Below, piece by piece: positions 47,500-58,506 of a stretch of DNA of 64,000 nucleotides (its first letter is position 1; each line of letters starts with the position of its first letter). Source of the stretch: Saprospiraceae bacterium (GTDB taxonomy: Bacteria > Bacteroidota > Bacteroidia > Chitinophagales > Saprospiraceae); the NCBI GenBank assembly GCA_016716335.1, contig JADJWN010000002.1:1-64000 (forward strand), read 5' to 3'. Under the pieces are notes generated by a model. The model worked only from the letters and a program-made list of their open reading frames with translations. It ran no database searches and was not told the DNA's origin. A program made the translations under genes and the position numbers.

Positions 47500-50195
47500 A
47501 AGTTTTTCGTTTTGTAGTGATAAAATAAATAGATACCTGCTAGAAGAAGAATGCCTGCCAAACCGTACAGGACCATTTTCGTATTGGGTTGGGTGATGGG
47601 ATCTGTGTTCCCGGCAATGACAAAAGCTGCCCAATAGTAAGGGTGACGCTGATGTGGACTACATTTCCGGAGAAAATCCTTTTTGGCCATTTGAAGCGCC
47701 TTATCTTTATCTGCACCCTCAAAAAGATGCCTGTAAAAAGATGCCATAATATCCGCAGCACTCTGATCATCGGCCTTCCACAGTGAATATACAATGGATT
47801 GAGCTCCGCTGTTGAGAAATGCAGAGGCAAGACTTTTAACACCTTCACCTTTTTTGATGGAACCCACTCCGGTTTCACAGGCACTCAAGGTCACAAGCTC
47901 GAGCTGATTGGTCATGCGGTATATTTCGTTGTCATAGAGTGGATAAATGTTTTGGCCTGTATCAGTCAAGGCTAGATAGGCTCGGTCTCCCTGCACTATG
48001 GCATGGCCGGTAAAATGGAAAATATCTGATTTTTTAAGTTGATTTTCTAACTCTTCTGCCCCCGGGCTCACAGCTACAATATCATTTTGGGTAAAGTGTG
48101 TTTGTAACTGACTGACTTCATGGGCAGCAAAAGGCAGGTAGCTTAGTTCTCCTCTTTCCGCAGAGGCATAGGATGGAATCTCCGGATGTTTGTACTCCGG
48201 ATTGAGTATGTATATCAAGGGATCATTGTTTTTCTTCTGTCTGAAATCCGGCTGTTTGTTGTGAAAAATTACATTGACTTCATGATTTTCAAGCAGGTGC
48301 TGTCCGTTTTTTATCAGTAAATCAAAGGGTAGATAAAGTAAATGGCCGTCTGGAATAATTATCAGTTTTTGTATTCCACTCAAGTTTTCCGGTAGTAGCA
48401 GCGTACTTAATGAATCTAATGTCCGGCTTATGTTTTGTTCATCCCTGCTATTGATGCCTTTGTGAAAGCTGTTTAACAGATCATTCAGCAATATTTTGTC
48501 CCCGATACGTATAAATCTCTTTCCCCTGATGTTGCTGAACAGGTAGTAATCCTTCTCAGTTTCAACATATTCAAGGTATGGATTCTGAATGGGTATGGAA
48601 TTGGCGTGGCTTGCGGGGCTGTATTTTTTAATCAGTTTTTCCAGCTGTTCATTTTCTGCATTAATCTGAAGTTCGAGATTTTTATTTTCATTGCTGCTTT
48701 CCAGCTTTTCTATCAGTACTGAAATCCCGGATTTCAGTGAATCATAGGTCATTTTATCCTTTTCACTCATAGATGCTCTGACACTCAGACGGAAAAGATT
48801 TTCTGTGTATAATATACTTTTCGACTGATCAAAATATTTTCTTGCAGCCTGCAGATAAAAATCGTCTTTTAAATTTGTGTAGCCATCATAGCAATAATCA
48901 ATGGCCTTATTCACCAGGTTCTTGTTGGTCCCTACAGAGATATATCTGGAATTGTTCAGCATCAGCTTTTTGTTCAGTTGGTCATTGGCATTGATGGCGA
49001 GGTCTATGGCTGTCAGAGCGGAGTCAAGCAGGTTCCTTTCATGATTTTGAGTATACCTCAAAAAGTAATACTCAGCCTTAATCCGCAAAAGATCCACAAA
49101 GGTGTTTTCACGGTCAATTTCATATAGTTCAGGCAATTCTTTCTGACCGTATCCTCTGATTAATTTTCCAATCCCTTTCTGAACATAATCATTGCATGTT
49201 TCCGGTGTGTTTTGTATCAGACTCAGTTGTGCCAGTTGATTATAAATTTTGGCAATTTCTCTGGATTTTGGTCCCCGGTAAATTTGTTGTGCATTATGGA
49301 GTGATTCGCAGTAGTGATATTCACTTAAGGAATACAGTCCACAGAGCTGGAAGTATGCGCCCCACAAGGCATCCAGACTGTGTTCACGGTCAAGGCGGTC
49401 TTCATTTAATGGGAGGCTGTCCAGAAATACTTCAGAATGCCGGAGGTGAAGTGCTGCATTATTAATTCTGCCGGTATCGGTATCATAATGGATATAATAA
49501 TCTGCATAAGCTTCATGAATGGCCTGCAATGCACGATATTCACGGGCAGCTGTACCCATTGAGATACCTTCATCAAAATGGTGCTTCATCTCCTCATGCC
49601 TGCCGAGCCACATATTGGCCCTGCCTATTTCTTTGTAAAGTCTTGACAGATTGCTGTAATTCTGGTGGATGGTAAGTGAGGGGATGCATAGTCGATAGTA
49701 ATACAATGCCTTATCATAATCATCCATCCTTGCATAAATTCCACCGATTCTGTTTTCAATATTCCATACATATTTGTCAGAACTCAGATCCTCTGCCAGT
49801 GCCGATGCCTTCAGATAGTATTTCAGAGCTTCACGATAGTCATTGAGTTTGTTGAAATGCTGCGCATGCCGGGTAAGCTGTAATCTCATACTCAGGCTGT
49901 CCTCCTTATTTTGGGGAGTTATCTGGTAGAGGAATTCAGTTTTATAAAGACTATCCTGTAATTTATTTTGCACCAAATAATCGTCTAATGTCTTCAGCCT
50001 TTCAATGTATGCTTCCATATTGTTATAATCCGGTTTGAGCTGATTGACCAGAATGAAAAAACTGTCTTTCCTCTCCTGCGTAAAAGTATCAGGCTTGTGT
50101 CCGGGCAGGCATGAATGGAACGAACCAAAAAAAAATGCAGCTAAGCAAAAATTTTGCAAAAAACACATGTAAGTTGTGTCAGAGTTGGAAATCAT
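47496..50195 (-). CDS. TPR-CHAT protein (caspase-like protease candidate)
   Basis: 899 residues. An N-terminal signal-like or anchor helix (CFLQNFCLAAFFFGSFHSCL) is followed by about 450 residues of tetratricopeptide helices and a coiled-coil-prone stretch (about 480-530). The C-terminal CHAT domain (about 610-870) has the catalytic dyad in IFHFTGHA (His731) and LSACETG (Cys773), then GVKSLASAFLNSGAQSIVYSLWKADD. A membrane helix closes the protein (VLYGLAGILLLAGIYLFYHY). CHAT proteins are caspase-clan peptidases that are switched on when their TPR partner or domain binds a signal. The target is unknown. The secreted neighbour is coupled by overlapping codons. Confidence 0.88.
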   Translation of the reverse strand: MISNSDTTYMCFLQNFCLAAFFFGSFHSCLPGHKPDTFTQERKDSFFILVNQLKPDYNNMEAYIERLKTLDDYLVQNKLQDSLYKTEFLYQITPQNKEDSLSMRLQLTRHAQHFNKLNDYREALKYYLKASALAEDLSSDKYVWNIENRIGGIYARMDDYDKALYYYRLCIPSLTIHQNYSNLSRLYKEIGRANMWLGRHEEMKHHFDEGISMGTAAREYRALQAIHEAYADYYIHYDTDTGRINNAALHLRHSEVFLDSLPLNEDRLDREHSLDALWGAYFQLCGLYSLSEYHYCESLHNAQQIYRGPKSREIAKIYNQLAQLSLIQNTPETCNDYVQKGIGKLIRGYGQKELPELYEIDRENTFVDLLRIKAEYYFLRYTQNHERNLLDSALTAIDLAINANDQLNKKLMLNNSRYISVGTNKNLVNKAIDYCYDGYTNLKDDFYLQAARKYFDQSKSILYTENLFRLSVRASMSEKDKMTYDSLKSGISVLIEKLESSNENKNLELQINAENEQLEKLIKKYSPASHANSIPIQNPYLEYVETEKDYYLFSNIRGKRFIRIGDKILLNDLLNSFHKGINSRDEQNISRTLDSLSTLLLPENLSGIQKLIIIPDGHLLYLPFDLLIKNGQHLLENHEVNVIFHNKQPDFRQKKNNDPLIYILNPEYKHPEIPSYASAERGELSYLPFAAHEVSQLQTHFTQNDIVAVSPGAEELENQLKKSDIFHFTGHAIVQGDRAYLALTDTGQNIYPLYDNEIYRMTNQLELVTLSACETGVGSIKKGEGVKSLASAFLNSGAQSIVYSLWKADDQSAADIMASFYRHLFEGADKDKALQMAKKDFLRKCSPHQRHPYYWAAFVIAGNTDPITQPNTKMVLYGLAGILLLAGIYLFYHYKTKNL

Positions 50196-50427
50196 TTTGT
50201 TTTTGCTGATAATATGTTACAATGTTACGAATACTGCGCAATAAACATTTTTTTTTGCCTTGTTTTTTCAAAAAATAAAACTACCCTTACATCTGTGATT
50301 GGTTATGTCATTAATTAGGTACAAAACGTTACCATTCCTTGATAAAAAAACAATCGGGATTAGGCTGTTTTACGATTTTAGCCGGACTACAGGACTTTGG
50401 GATGATTTTCTGCAATTTTATCAAATA

Positions 50428-52767
50428 TCACTCTCCGAGCACTTCAAAGTGGATTCTTTCGGTATTACCCCATTGATCAGTCACGGTAATACTGTGCTTA
50501 CCTGCCGCAAGTGAAGTCATACATTGATGGCCGGAAGGTTGTGCAGTGGAAATGCAGGTATGCACTTCATCAATAAACCAGTAAATCCGGGCATCCGGCT
50601 GTTGATGATAGGCCTTGGCTATGAGTTGATTGCGCTCCTCCTGTTTTTCTCTGGGCAAAAAGATTTTCATGCCTTCCTGCGGGTAGATGATTTGTATTCC
50701 ACCTTTTGCAGGGGCACATTCCGGATTGGGAGGCGGCATCCCTCGGTATGCAGGATTTGAGGGTTTGTAAAAATATTCCATATAGGGTGGCAGTACAAAG
50801 ACAGTATCAGTACGGCTGTAGAGGGTATTACACCGTTCTGTGACGAGCTGCCCTTGCTCATTCACCTGAATTTTTCGGTGATAACTGCATTGACCCAGCC
50901 GCATGGAAGATCGCTCCACGTACTTCACCTCCTTTTGTCTGCACAACTGCCCTGCAATTTTACCGGATTCCCGGCACACTGATATCTGCTCGCGGTTTTG
51001 ATACACCGGCTTCCTGCTGAACCATCGGTTGTCCGGTAGCATATTGAAGATTTTGAACATTACCGGTGCAACACGGGATATACCGGTGAGGTCATACCTG
51101 CCTTCACCAGTCTCATTCCCTACCCAAACCGCCACAGTGTATTTTGCATTGTATCCGATGGCCCAGGCATCTTTATGACCATGGCTGGTACCGGTTTTCC
51201 AGGCGACCTTATTGTCAGCACTGTAAAAATCCCTTGACTTCTCCTCTCTCGGTCGGGTGAGGTCTGCCAGAGCTTCTGTGAGAGGCAGCATACTGGAAGC
51301 CGAAAAATAGACATTGTCCTTCGGCAGTTTTTCTTTCTGGTGACGCAGGTATTTTACTTCATTGAAGGGGTAGGGTTGCTGGGCATAATTTCTGGCAAAC
51401 CCCTTGTAAAGTCTGGCAAGATCCCAGAGACTGCACTCGCCGCCACCGAGTATGATGCTCAGACCATAATAATCTGCCCCTTTGTTCAGATAGGCGAGCT
51501 TCAATCTTTTGATGAGATGGTAAAAGCTTTCGTAGCCTGTGGTGTTCAGGATTCTTACGGCCGGGACATTGAGCGATTGTATGAGCATTTCATCGAGTTT
51601 TACAGCTCCTCTGAATTTTTTATCAAAATTCTGTGGCCTGAAATCCCCTATGGCCGTCGGGATGTCTGCCACCAGTTCTTTGGGCAAAAACCAATCCTGC
51701 TCCAGGCAGTGTGCATAAAGCAGGGGTTTGAGCAGACTGCCATAGCTGCGGGGTGCCTGCACGATATCCACATATTTGTAAATCTGAGTCCGGTCAGAGA
51801 TGTTGCCTGTATATGCCACGAGTTCGTTTTTTTCCACGTCCAGCACCACAGCGGCAATGTTCTGTATGCCATCCAGCTGCAGGAATTTTGCCTCTGTACT
51901 CAGCAACTGATTAAGTTTTTGCTGAATGTCAAACTGAAGGGTGGAGTGAAATAAATATTTGTCACTATGCTGCCTTGCGGCAAATTGCAGAAAATGAAAG
52001 CTGTGCTGGGGGATTTTCAGCAGTCGGTCCGGAAGTTCTTCGGCCAGATGTATTTCCAGATCTTCCTTAGCTATATATCCCTTATCTGCCAGCTTTTTGA
52101 GCAACAGATTCCTTCTTTTCAACAAAGCTTCCCGGTTTACATTGAGATTAGCGCCCGTGGGATTATTGGGCATGACAGCGAGCAGTGCATATTCCGCCCA
52201 GGAGAGGTGCTGCGGTTCTCTTCCGAAGTATCTCAGGGCTGCGGCTTCGAGTCCGATCGTATTGCCTCCGAAAGGTGCAGTTTGTGCCCATTCACGTAGG
52301 ATATGTTCTTTGGAATGTATCAGGTCATATTTCAGCGCACACAGACTTTCTCTGATCTTGGTGAACATACTGCGGTCAGGACTCCGGTTTTTCATCCGCA
52401 TAAGCTGCATGGTAAGGGTACTTGCTCCTCTTTTTACCTTTTTGTGCTTTATGTTGGTATAGAGTGCCTTGATGACCGATACCGGATTGATGCCGGGATG
52501 CAGGTAGAAATACTCATCTTCATAGAGCACTAAGCATCTTTTGAAATTTTCAGGCACAGGAGCTGACAGAGGAAGGCACCATTGCTGTTCAGATGATACA
52601 GCAGCCGCCAGCAATTGTCCCTCTGCAGAATATACTGATCTGGAAAAAGCAGGGACTCTATCGGGTAATGGCTGCAATAAAATCAACAGCGATACTCCTG
52701 CCAGTACTCCTAAGATATTTTTATGCCTACTCCGCCACTTTGACCCTTTGTGCTGCTGTTCTGGCAT
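50428..52767 (-). CDS. pbpC: penicillin-binding protein 1C
   Basis: Class A bifunctional peptidoglycan synthase (779 residues from ATG 52767), anchored by one N-terminal helix (LGVLAGVSLLILLQPL). The glycosyltransferase domain has YEDEYFYLHPGINPVSVIKA (catalytic Glu in EDEYF) and RGASTLTMQLMRM. The transpeptidase domain has SLLK (active Ser), SLN, and KTGTSHGHKDAW. The C-terminal BiPBP_C domain is present (IIYPQEGMKIFLP onward). It follows the alpha-2-macroglobulin gene, with its start 41 bases inside that gene's end, the widely conserved yfhM-pbpC pair thought to protect and repair the envelope after protease attack. Confidence 0.92.
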   Translation of the reverse strand: MPEQQHKGSKWRSRHKNILGVLAGVSLLILLQPLPDRVPAFSRSVYSAEGQLLAAAVSSEQQWCLPLSAPVPENFKRCLVLYEDEYFYLHPGINPVSVIKALYTNIKHKKVKRGASTLTMQLMRMKNRSPDRSMFTKIRESLCALKYDLIHSKEHILREWAQTAPFGGNTIGLEAAALRYFGREPQHLSWAEYALLAVMPNNPTGANLNVNREALLKRRNLLLKKLADKGYIAKEDLEIHLAEELPDRLLKIPQHSFHFLQFAARQHSDKYLFHSTLQFDIQQKLNQLLSTEAKFLQLDGIQNIAAVVLDVEKNELVAYTGNISDRTQIYKYVDIVQAPRSYGSLLKPLLYAHCLEQDWFLPKELVADIPTAIGDFRPQNFDKKFRGAVKLDEMLIQSLNVPAVRILNTTGYESFYHLIKRLKLAYLNKGADYYGLSIILGGGECSLWDLARLYKGFARNYAQQPYPFNEVKYLRHQKEKLPKDNVYFSASSMLPLTEALADLTRPREEKSRDFYSADNKVAWKTGTSHGHKDAWAIGYNAKYTVAVWVGNETGEGRYDLTGISRVAPVMFKIFNMLPDNRWFSRKPVYQNREQISVCRESGKIAGQLCRQKEVKYVERSSMRLGQCSYHRKIQVNEQGQLVTERCNTLYSRTDTVFVLPPYMEYFYKPSNPAYRGMPPPNPECAPAKGGIQIIYPQEGMKIFLPREKQEERNQLIAKAYHQQPDARIYWFIDEVHTCISTAQPSGHQCMTSLAAGKHSITVTDQWGNTERIHFEVLGE

Positions 52768-55700
52768 GAAAACTGGCTTTGTACATATGCTCCACCGACA
52801 CTGCCGGTCTGAAATAATCCCCACCAAATGCGGCTTTGGCTCTGAAATAATAAGTCTGTCTTGCACCGGCACTGAGGCTGAAGAAAGTATATACCCTGTC
52901 ATCCCTGAAATCCTGGTAATCAAAATTGTCTTCATTACCCTCCTGCTCTGTTTCGTAGATCCGGGGATTGATAAGCTCCCATCCGGCAGGTACTTTTACA
53001 TTCAGGGCCAGATTTTCCACTGCAAAAGCGTTGGGGTTACTGACCGTTACAGTCATGGTGATATTATCTCCGACTTTGGCGTTGTCTGCACTTCTGGTAG
53101 CCACATTATTGCTGTAACTCACGGTGAGGCCCAGATTTTCTGATGCGGCCTCCCGGTATAGATTGTCAATAAACCGCTCTGACTGGATGATATAAATACG
53201 GGATTTACCTTTGTTTTCAATCACTGTTTTCTTACCGGTATCAGCTTTGGCAATTCTGAATGTGCGGGGCTCGAATGCATTCTGGTCATAAGTCACCAAA
53301 GAGCCGGTGAGATTGGCCGTATAATTGATTTTGGAGCCAATACCAAGGGATTTACCAAAAAACCGGTATGCAGCGATAAACGCATAACCCTTGGTCTGTG
53401 TACTTGTCCATGAACTTCCGTTGATCTTATCCACCATAAGATCGTAGTACTGGCCGAGTCTGGTTTTTTCATCATCAAAAAGAGACAGCACATCTACAAC
53501 AATAGCCAGGTCTCTTCCTGGTTCACCGAAGCTGTTGTAATCACTGATATCATTGTAGGATTTTTGCAGATCCTCTGCTTTGCGTATCATTTCTTTGGCC
53601 TTGCTGTCATATCCACTCAGTTTATAGCTGCCTGCCATAAGCCACCATACCATGGGCAATCTTGATTCGTTGCCTCCGGCAAAACGATTCATTGCAGATT
53701 TTGCAGGCCGGGAGCCTTTGGCAAGTGTAAACAGACGGAATGCCTGAGTCAGGGATTCACTGTCATACACATATTTCGATGTAGTCTGAGACAAAGCCCA
53801 CTTATTGGCGATGTCTGTATGTACCTTGATCCATTTTTTGACCATGTCTGACTCCTGGGGCAGATAGTTCTCTCTCTGGGCTTCTATCAGAAAATAGGCG
53901 GCATAAATATCAGACCAGGCGTGATAGTAATTGTTTTCCCAGTAGTTGAACACACCACTGCTCTGCTGCATCCGGGCTAACTTCAAAAAGGCAGTCTGCA
54001 GATGTTCCAGCCTCTTTCTGTTTTCCTGCGGATCGAGGGTCAGCACTTTGTCGAGATACAACTGCCCGAAGCCGGCAGAAGTCGTTTGCTCCAGACAGCC
54101 ATAAGGATAGTCTATCAACTCAGCGGCATAGCGGGTAAAATTGGGCACTTTCAGTCCGCTCACTGTTACAGTAGAATGATAAACTTCCGGATATCCCTTG
54201 GGAGTGGGTGTCCATTCATATTTGTCCCCGGGCTCCAGTATGCGGTAGCTCACATCTGAGCTGTAAGCATTCGGATAGTGGATCAGCAGTGAGGTCTGCT
54301 CTTTCATACTTTTGCCCCCGCCGGTCACCTCCATGTTTACGTCCAACTGGCCGGTTTTATTCAATACTTCCATTTCAAAGACCTTGCGTACCTGATCTTT
54401 GCCGCCAAACTGTACCTGAGTAGATGGTGTCAGGCCTTTCACTAAGTTTTGGTCAGCAGCAATCTTTACTGTAGCACTCTGGATGCTGTTGTCATCCCGC
54501 AGTATAGTGACCGGCAGCTGCACTCTGTCAGTCACATTCAGTGCTCTAGGAAACTGGGTCTGTATCATCAGCGGATTTTTGACAGGTATGAACTGCTCTG
54601 CCCGACCGAAATTACTGTCATTGCAGGCGACGATCATCACCCTGACCTTGCCGATGTAGTTGGGCATGGTGATGCTGTGGTTATTTTTTTTGCCACTTTC
54701 CAATCTGTAGGGACCCATATGGATGGATACCGGCTTAAACCGGTTGATCTCCGCAATAGCGTCAGGATTGTAGGCATCATCACCTCCAATGGATAATATG
54801 CCTGCAAACTGGCCTCTGAAATATTGTATCAGATATTTGTACAGGTCCCAGGTTTTGACAAGGAGAGGATATTTGCCATTAAAATGATTGTATGGGTCGG
54901 GTGTCCTGAATCCGGTAAGACTCAGCAATCCTTCATCTACCACGGCAATCGTGTATTCCATGGGTCTGCCTTCGGATTCTGAAACGGTAAAATTGTAGGT
55001 TTTTTCAGACTCCATTTTTGCGGAAGGTTAGTCACGGGGTTTGAGCTGACTGCTTTTCCCATCCATTTTTACCGGCCGGACTCCATACATCCTCAGAGGC
55101 AGATCGTTCTGTATCTGTCGGTATGGCTGAATCATGGTCACATGTACATATACATTGGGAAACCAATCCTGTGATGATTTGATGGAGATATTCTGTTTGC
55201 CACCTTCCATGTCTGTCCATTGTTTGTGCACCACTTTATTTCCTCTTTCTATACTGATGAGTGCTTTGGCACCCTTGATTTCGGGGAGCTTTATTTTTAT
55301 GTCTTCGCCTGTGGTGTAGTTGTCTTTTTCCACATCAAATTCTATCACATAAGGCTGTGAGCCCGGAATGGAGCTTTTGCCGTCATATACAGAAAAATAC
55401 AGTTCGGTCTCATGACCACTCCTTTCATCTTTGATTACCACCCTGTAAGCCCCGTTGCTGAGGGTGCCTCCCTTGTAGTTGAGTTTGGTTTTTCCGTTGA
55501 TGGGTTTGGATTCTGTTTTGATGTTTTCCCAGTATTGATCCTGATAATACATCCCGTTGGAACGAAGTCTGTATTTGTCCACCCACCAGTATTCTATATT
55601 TTTTTCCAGCCGGCACGTCAGGGTATTTACTGCAGTGGACAATTTGCCTCTGTCTGTGATATTTACCAGTTCAATTTCGATATTTTCGCCGGGGAGATGA

Positions 55701-58235
55701 TTGCCCGACCAGCCTGTTCCCGGCTTACGCAATGCTCCTATATAGCTCTGGAATGGGGACACTTTGATACTTCTGCCTTCCTTGTTGGTGCCACCACCGG
55801 GGAGTGAGGTCTCGGTATCCAGAGAGACATTCAGTACTCCATTGAGGCGTTTCAGATTGTCGGATGGTGCGACTCTGGCACTCCCGTTTTCTGAGGTAGT
55901 CACTTCAGCCAAGGCAAAATTCATGGTTTTGTCAAAAATACCTCTGTCAAAATTGTAGTCTTTAAATTCGGGAAATGGAATGGCAATTTTTCTGGCCTTG
56001 GCAAATGTGAATATTTTGGCACCACTTATGGCATAGCCGGTCAGGTATTGTGATTTTAATGTACCTGAAAGTTTGTCGCTGTAGATCACATTATCCACAG
56101 TATTGTCGAAAGTAAAAACAGTCTCAGCTGTGTTGGGCCTGATGGTCTCAATTCGTATATTTTTATGCATTTTCAGCGGTCCGGCATTGACCATACATCT
56201 GTACACTCCGGTTTTGGCAGCTGTGGCAGTAGTAAAGCTGAAGCTGTAAATCTGGTTTTTATTCAGATCTATGGGCCTGATTTTTTCCTCCAGCAAGAGA
56301 TTGTCCGGATTGTAAAAGGATACTGTCAGAGGCAATCCGGCAGGAAGATTGCCGCTGCTTTTATTGATCATGACATCCAGATAAATACTGTCGCCGGGAC
56401 GCCACACATCCCTGTCTGTATAGATAAAAAACTGGGTATCCTCCTCCGACCTGTCACCCGCCACATCAAATTCTGTAAGGCTGTTGGCTTCGGCCGGGTC
56501 TAATGGCAGATAAGTGATCTGGCTTCCTTTGCTGATCTGCAATACTGCGGGCTCATAGGGAAGATTGGAGAATTCTGCAAAGCCCTTACTGTCTGTTTTG
56601 GCACTGCCCAGTTTTTCAGCCTGCATATCAAAAGAGGGTCACTTCTGCATCGGATACAGCACTCAGATCCATAAGTCTATTGAGCGCTACGTGAAAATCG
56701 CTGCCGGCTTTTTTAGCTATGATAGAAAAATCCGAACTGATGAAAAGCTTTTGGACAGGATAGTGGTCTAAATAAAATGACAGTTCACAGGGATTGTTTC
56801 GCTCTTCCCAGCTGTATTCATCATAGTAATATCCGCCATACCCACCATAATAATCCCTTTGAGTGAAAAGTTCAGTGGCTGGAAAATTGTCGCTTATCTT
56901 ATATTTTTTAAGATCTTCCCTGCATTGCAGGGTGGTGTTTTGCGGTCCGAATCCGAGAGATACATGGTAGATGCTGCCGGGATTGCGCCTGAGTCGCGGG
57001 GTGAGATCCAGCCCGTGTACTGTCCAGCCTTCGTCATCAGGAGCTGCCTTTTTCAGTGGCACTACCTGATCAAAAACAGGCTTACCAAACATCCGGATAT
57101 TGTAAAAATCATTGTAGCTCAGAGATTGCCAGGCAAGAAAGTGTTTGACATTTTCCTGTTTGATTTCCACGACAAATATCCTTACCGACTCCAGTGCTCT
57201 GGTTTTCACCGGTATTTTAAAATCCCCTTCTGTAGGAAAATAATGACCATCACTGACAAACTGCACCGAAGGCAGGTCCACCTGATTGTCCACCTCAAAG
57301 CTATATGAAGATGGCAGCATTTGTCCTGATTCTGAAGTCAGTGATTTGCTGACTTGTATTTTTATCCTTTCACTTTGTCTGTCCTGCCCCAGATGTATGG
57401 TGAGCAGATTGTTTTTGATACTGAATTTTGCAGGATTGCACATGACGGTAATCAGGCCGGTATAGTCGGCTTTGGGATTGAGCTTCTGACTGAAATATAT
57501 ATTGTAGTCTTTTTGGCCACTGTCAAAATGGGTGTACACGATTCCAAATTTTTTGGTATCCACATCAAACATGCTCACCGAGCCCTGCGCCTCACAGTAG
57601 ATATCTTTGCCATCGTATCGTATGAATGAATTTTTTTTCATGGCATTAGTGTATCTGAAGTCAAGCTGATAATGCCGGTCGCCTACTTCGATAATGTCTT
57701 TTTCATCAGCATCGGTGCTGAAGCAGCGAAGCAGATTTTCAGGTCTCACCTTGTCAGCTGTCTGTACTCCAACCAGCATGGACACCGACCCGTCATCATT
57801 GATCAAGAATCCATCCCGATCCACAGACATATCCTGCCTGAAAGTGCGTACTTCATACTCTATCGCTTTTTTGTAGTTTTTGGGGTCTAATTTGGGCAGG
57901 TCAATTTTTACTTTGTATATCTGATCCGGCTTCAATGCTTGAGTGGGTGTAAAGGTAATGATCACCCCGTTATTGAGGGTAGTAATTCCTTCTGCTGCAG
58001 GATTCAGTGTCACCAGGTCTTTCAGATCAGTATTTTCAGGCAGGACTGTTACTGCGGTTTTCAGAATAAAACGAAGTGGATCTGCAGCGGATATTACACC
58101 GGTGGTAGCAGCTTCAAAGTATTGCTCCAGCATGGCATTGGTAGAGGCGACATCTTCATAGGAGGTACGGTTTTTTTGTTTGCATTCTGTAAATAAAAGA
58201 ACAGTAAAGAGCAGGAGAATCAGGTGGTTTTTCAT
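52727..58235 (-). CDS. bacterial alpha-2-macroglobulin (frame broken)
   Basis: Envelope protease-trap of about 1,835 residues once frame breaks are bridged. N-terminal lipoprotein signal (LLLFTVLLFTECKQ), MG domains, then VVDEGLLSLTGFRTPDP typical of the centre. The thioester motif CLEQ in YPYGCLEQTTSAGFG follows, then the alpha-helical toroid and C-terminal receptor-like domain. Breaks: an extra T in A4 56630-56633, and a compensating pair at G4 55036-55039 and T5 55015-55019. Correcting the pair turns the apparent TAA into LKPVTNLPQKMESEKTYN, which fits the family. The CLEQ Cys implies it can trap proteases covalently. It is operonic with pbpC. Confidence 0.88.
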
Positions 58236-58506
58236 GTATGTCGGATTTATCCTATAAAGGTAAACAAGGCTTGTTTTATTATGAGGAATCGGTGAATAAT
58301 TTTTAATGAAGTGTATGAAAAAGCAAACGATAGGTCAATCTGATACCTGTTTGCCGGAGAAACACAGATTCCTCACTATGAAGCAGAATTTAAGCGGAGG
58401 AAACCTTTAAAACAGAATGGAAATATAGCATTACTTACAGCCCCAAGGTTAATAACCTGTGATAAATTTGATACGCATATACCCGACGGTTTCAACCATT
58501 TTGCGA

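Noticed and set aside
52541..53143. 200-residue plus-strand frame
   Set aside because: Spans the pbpC start and alpha-2-macroglobulin end on the opposite strand; low complexity of Cys and Ser and no family signs.
55013..55039. Alpha-2-macroglobulin as two separate proteins divided by a natural TAA
   Set aside because: The stop disappears and a conserved linker appears when one G (C on the coding strand) is removed and one T (A) is added in two short homopolymers, so a natural split is unlikely.
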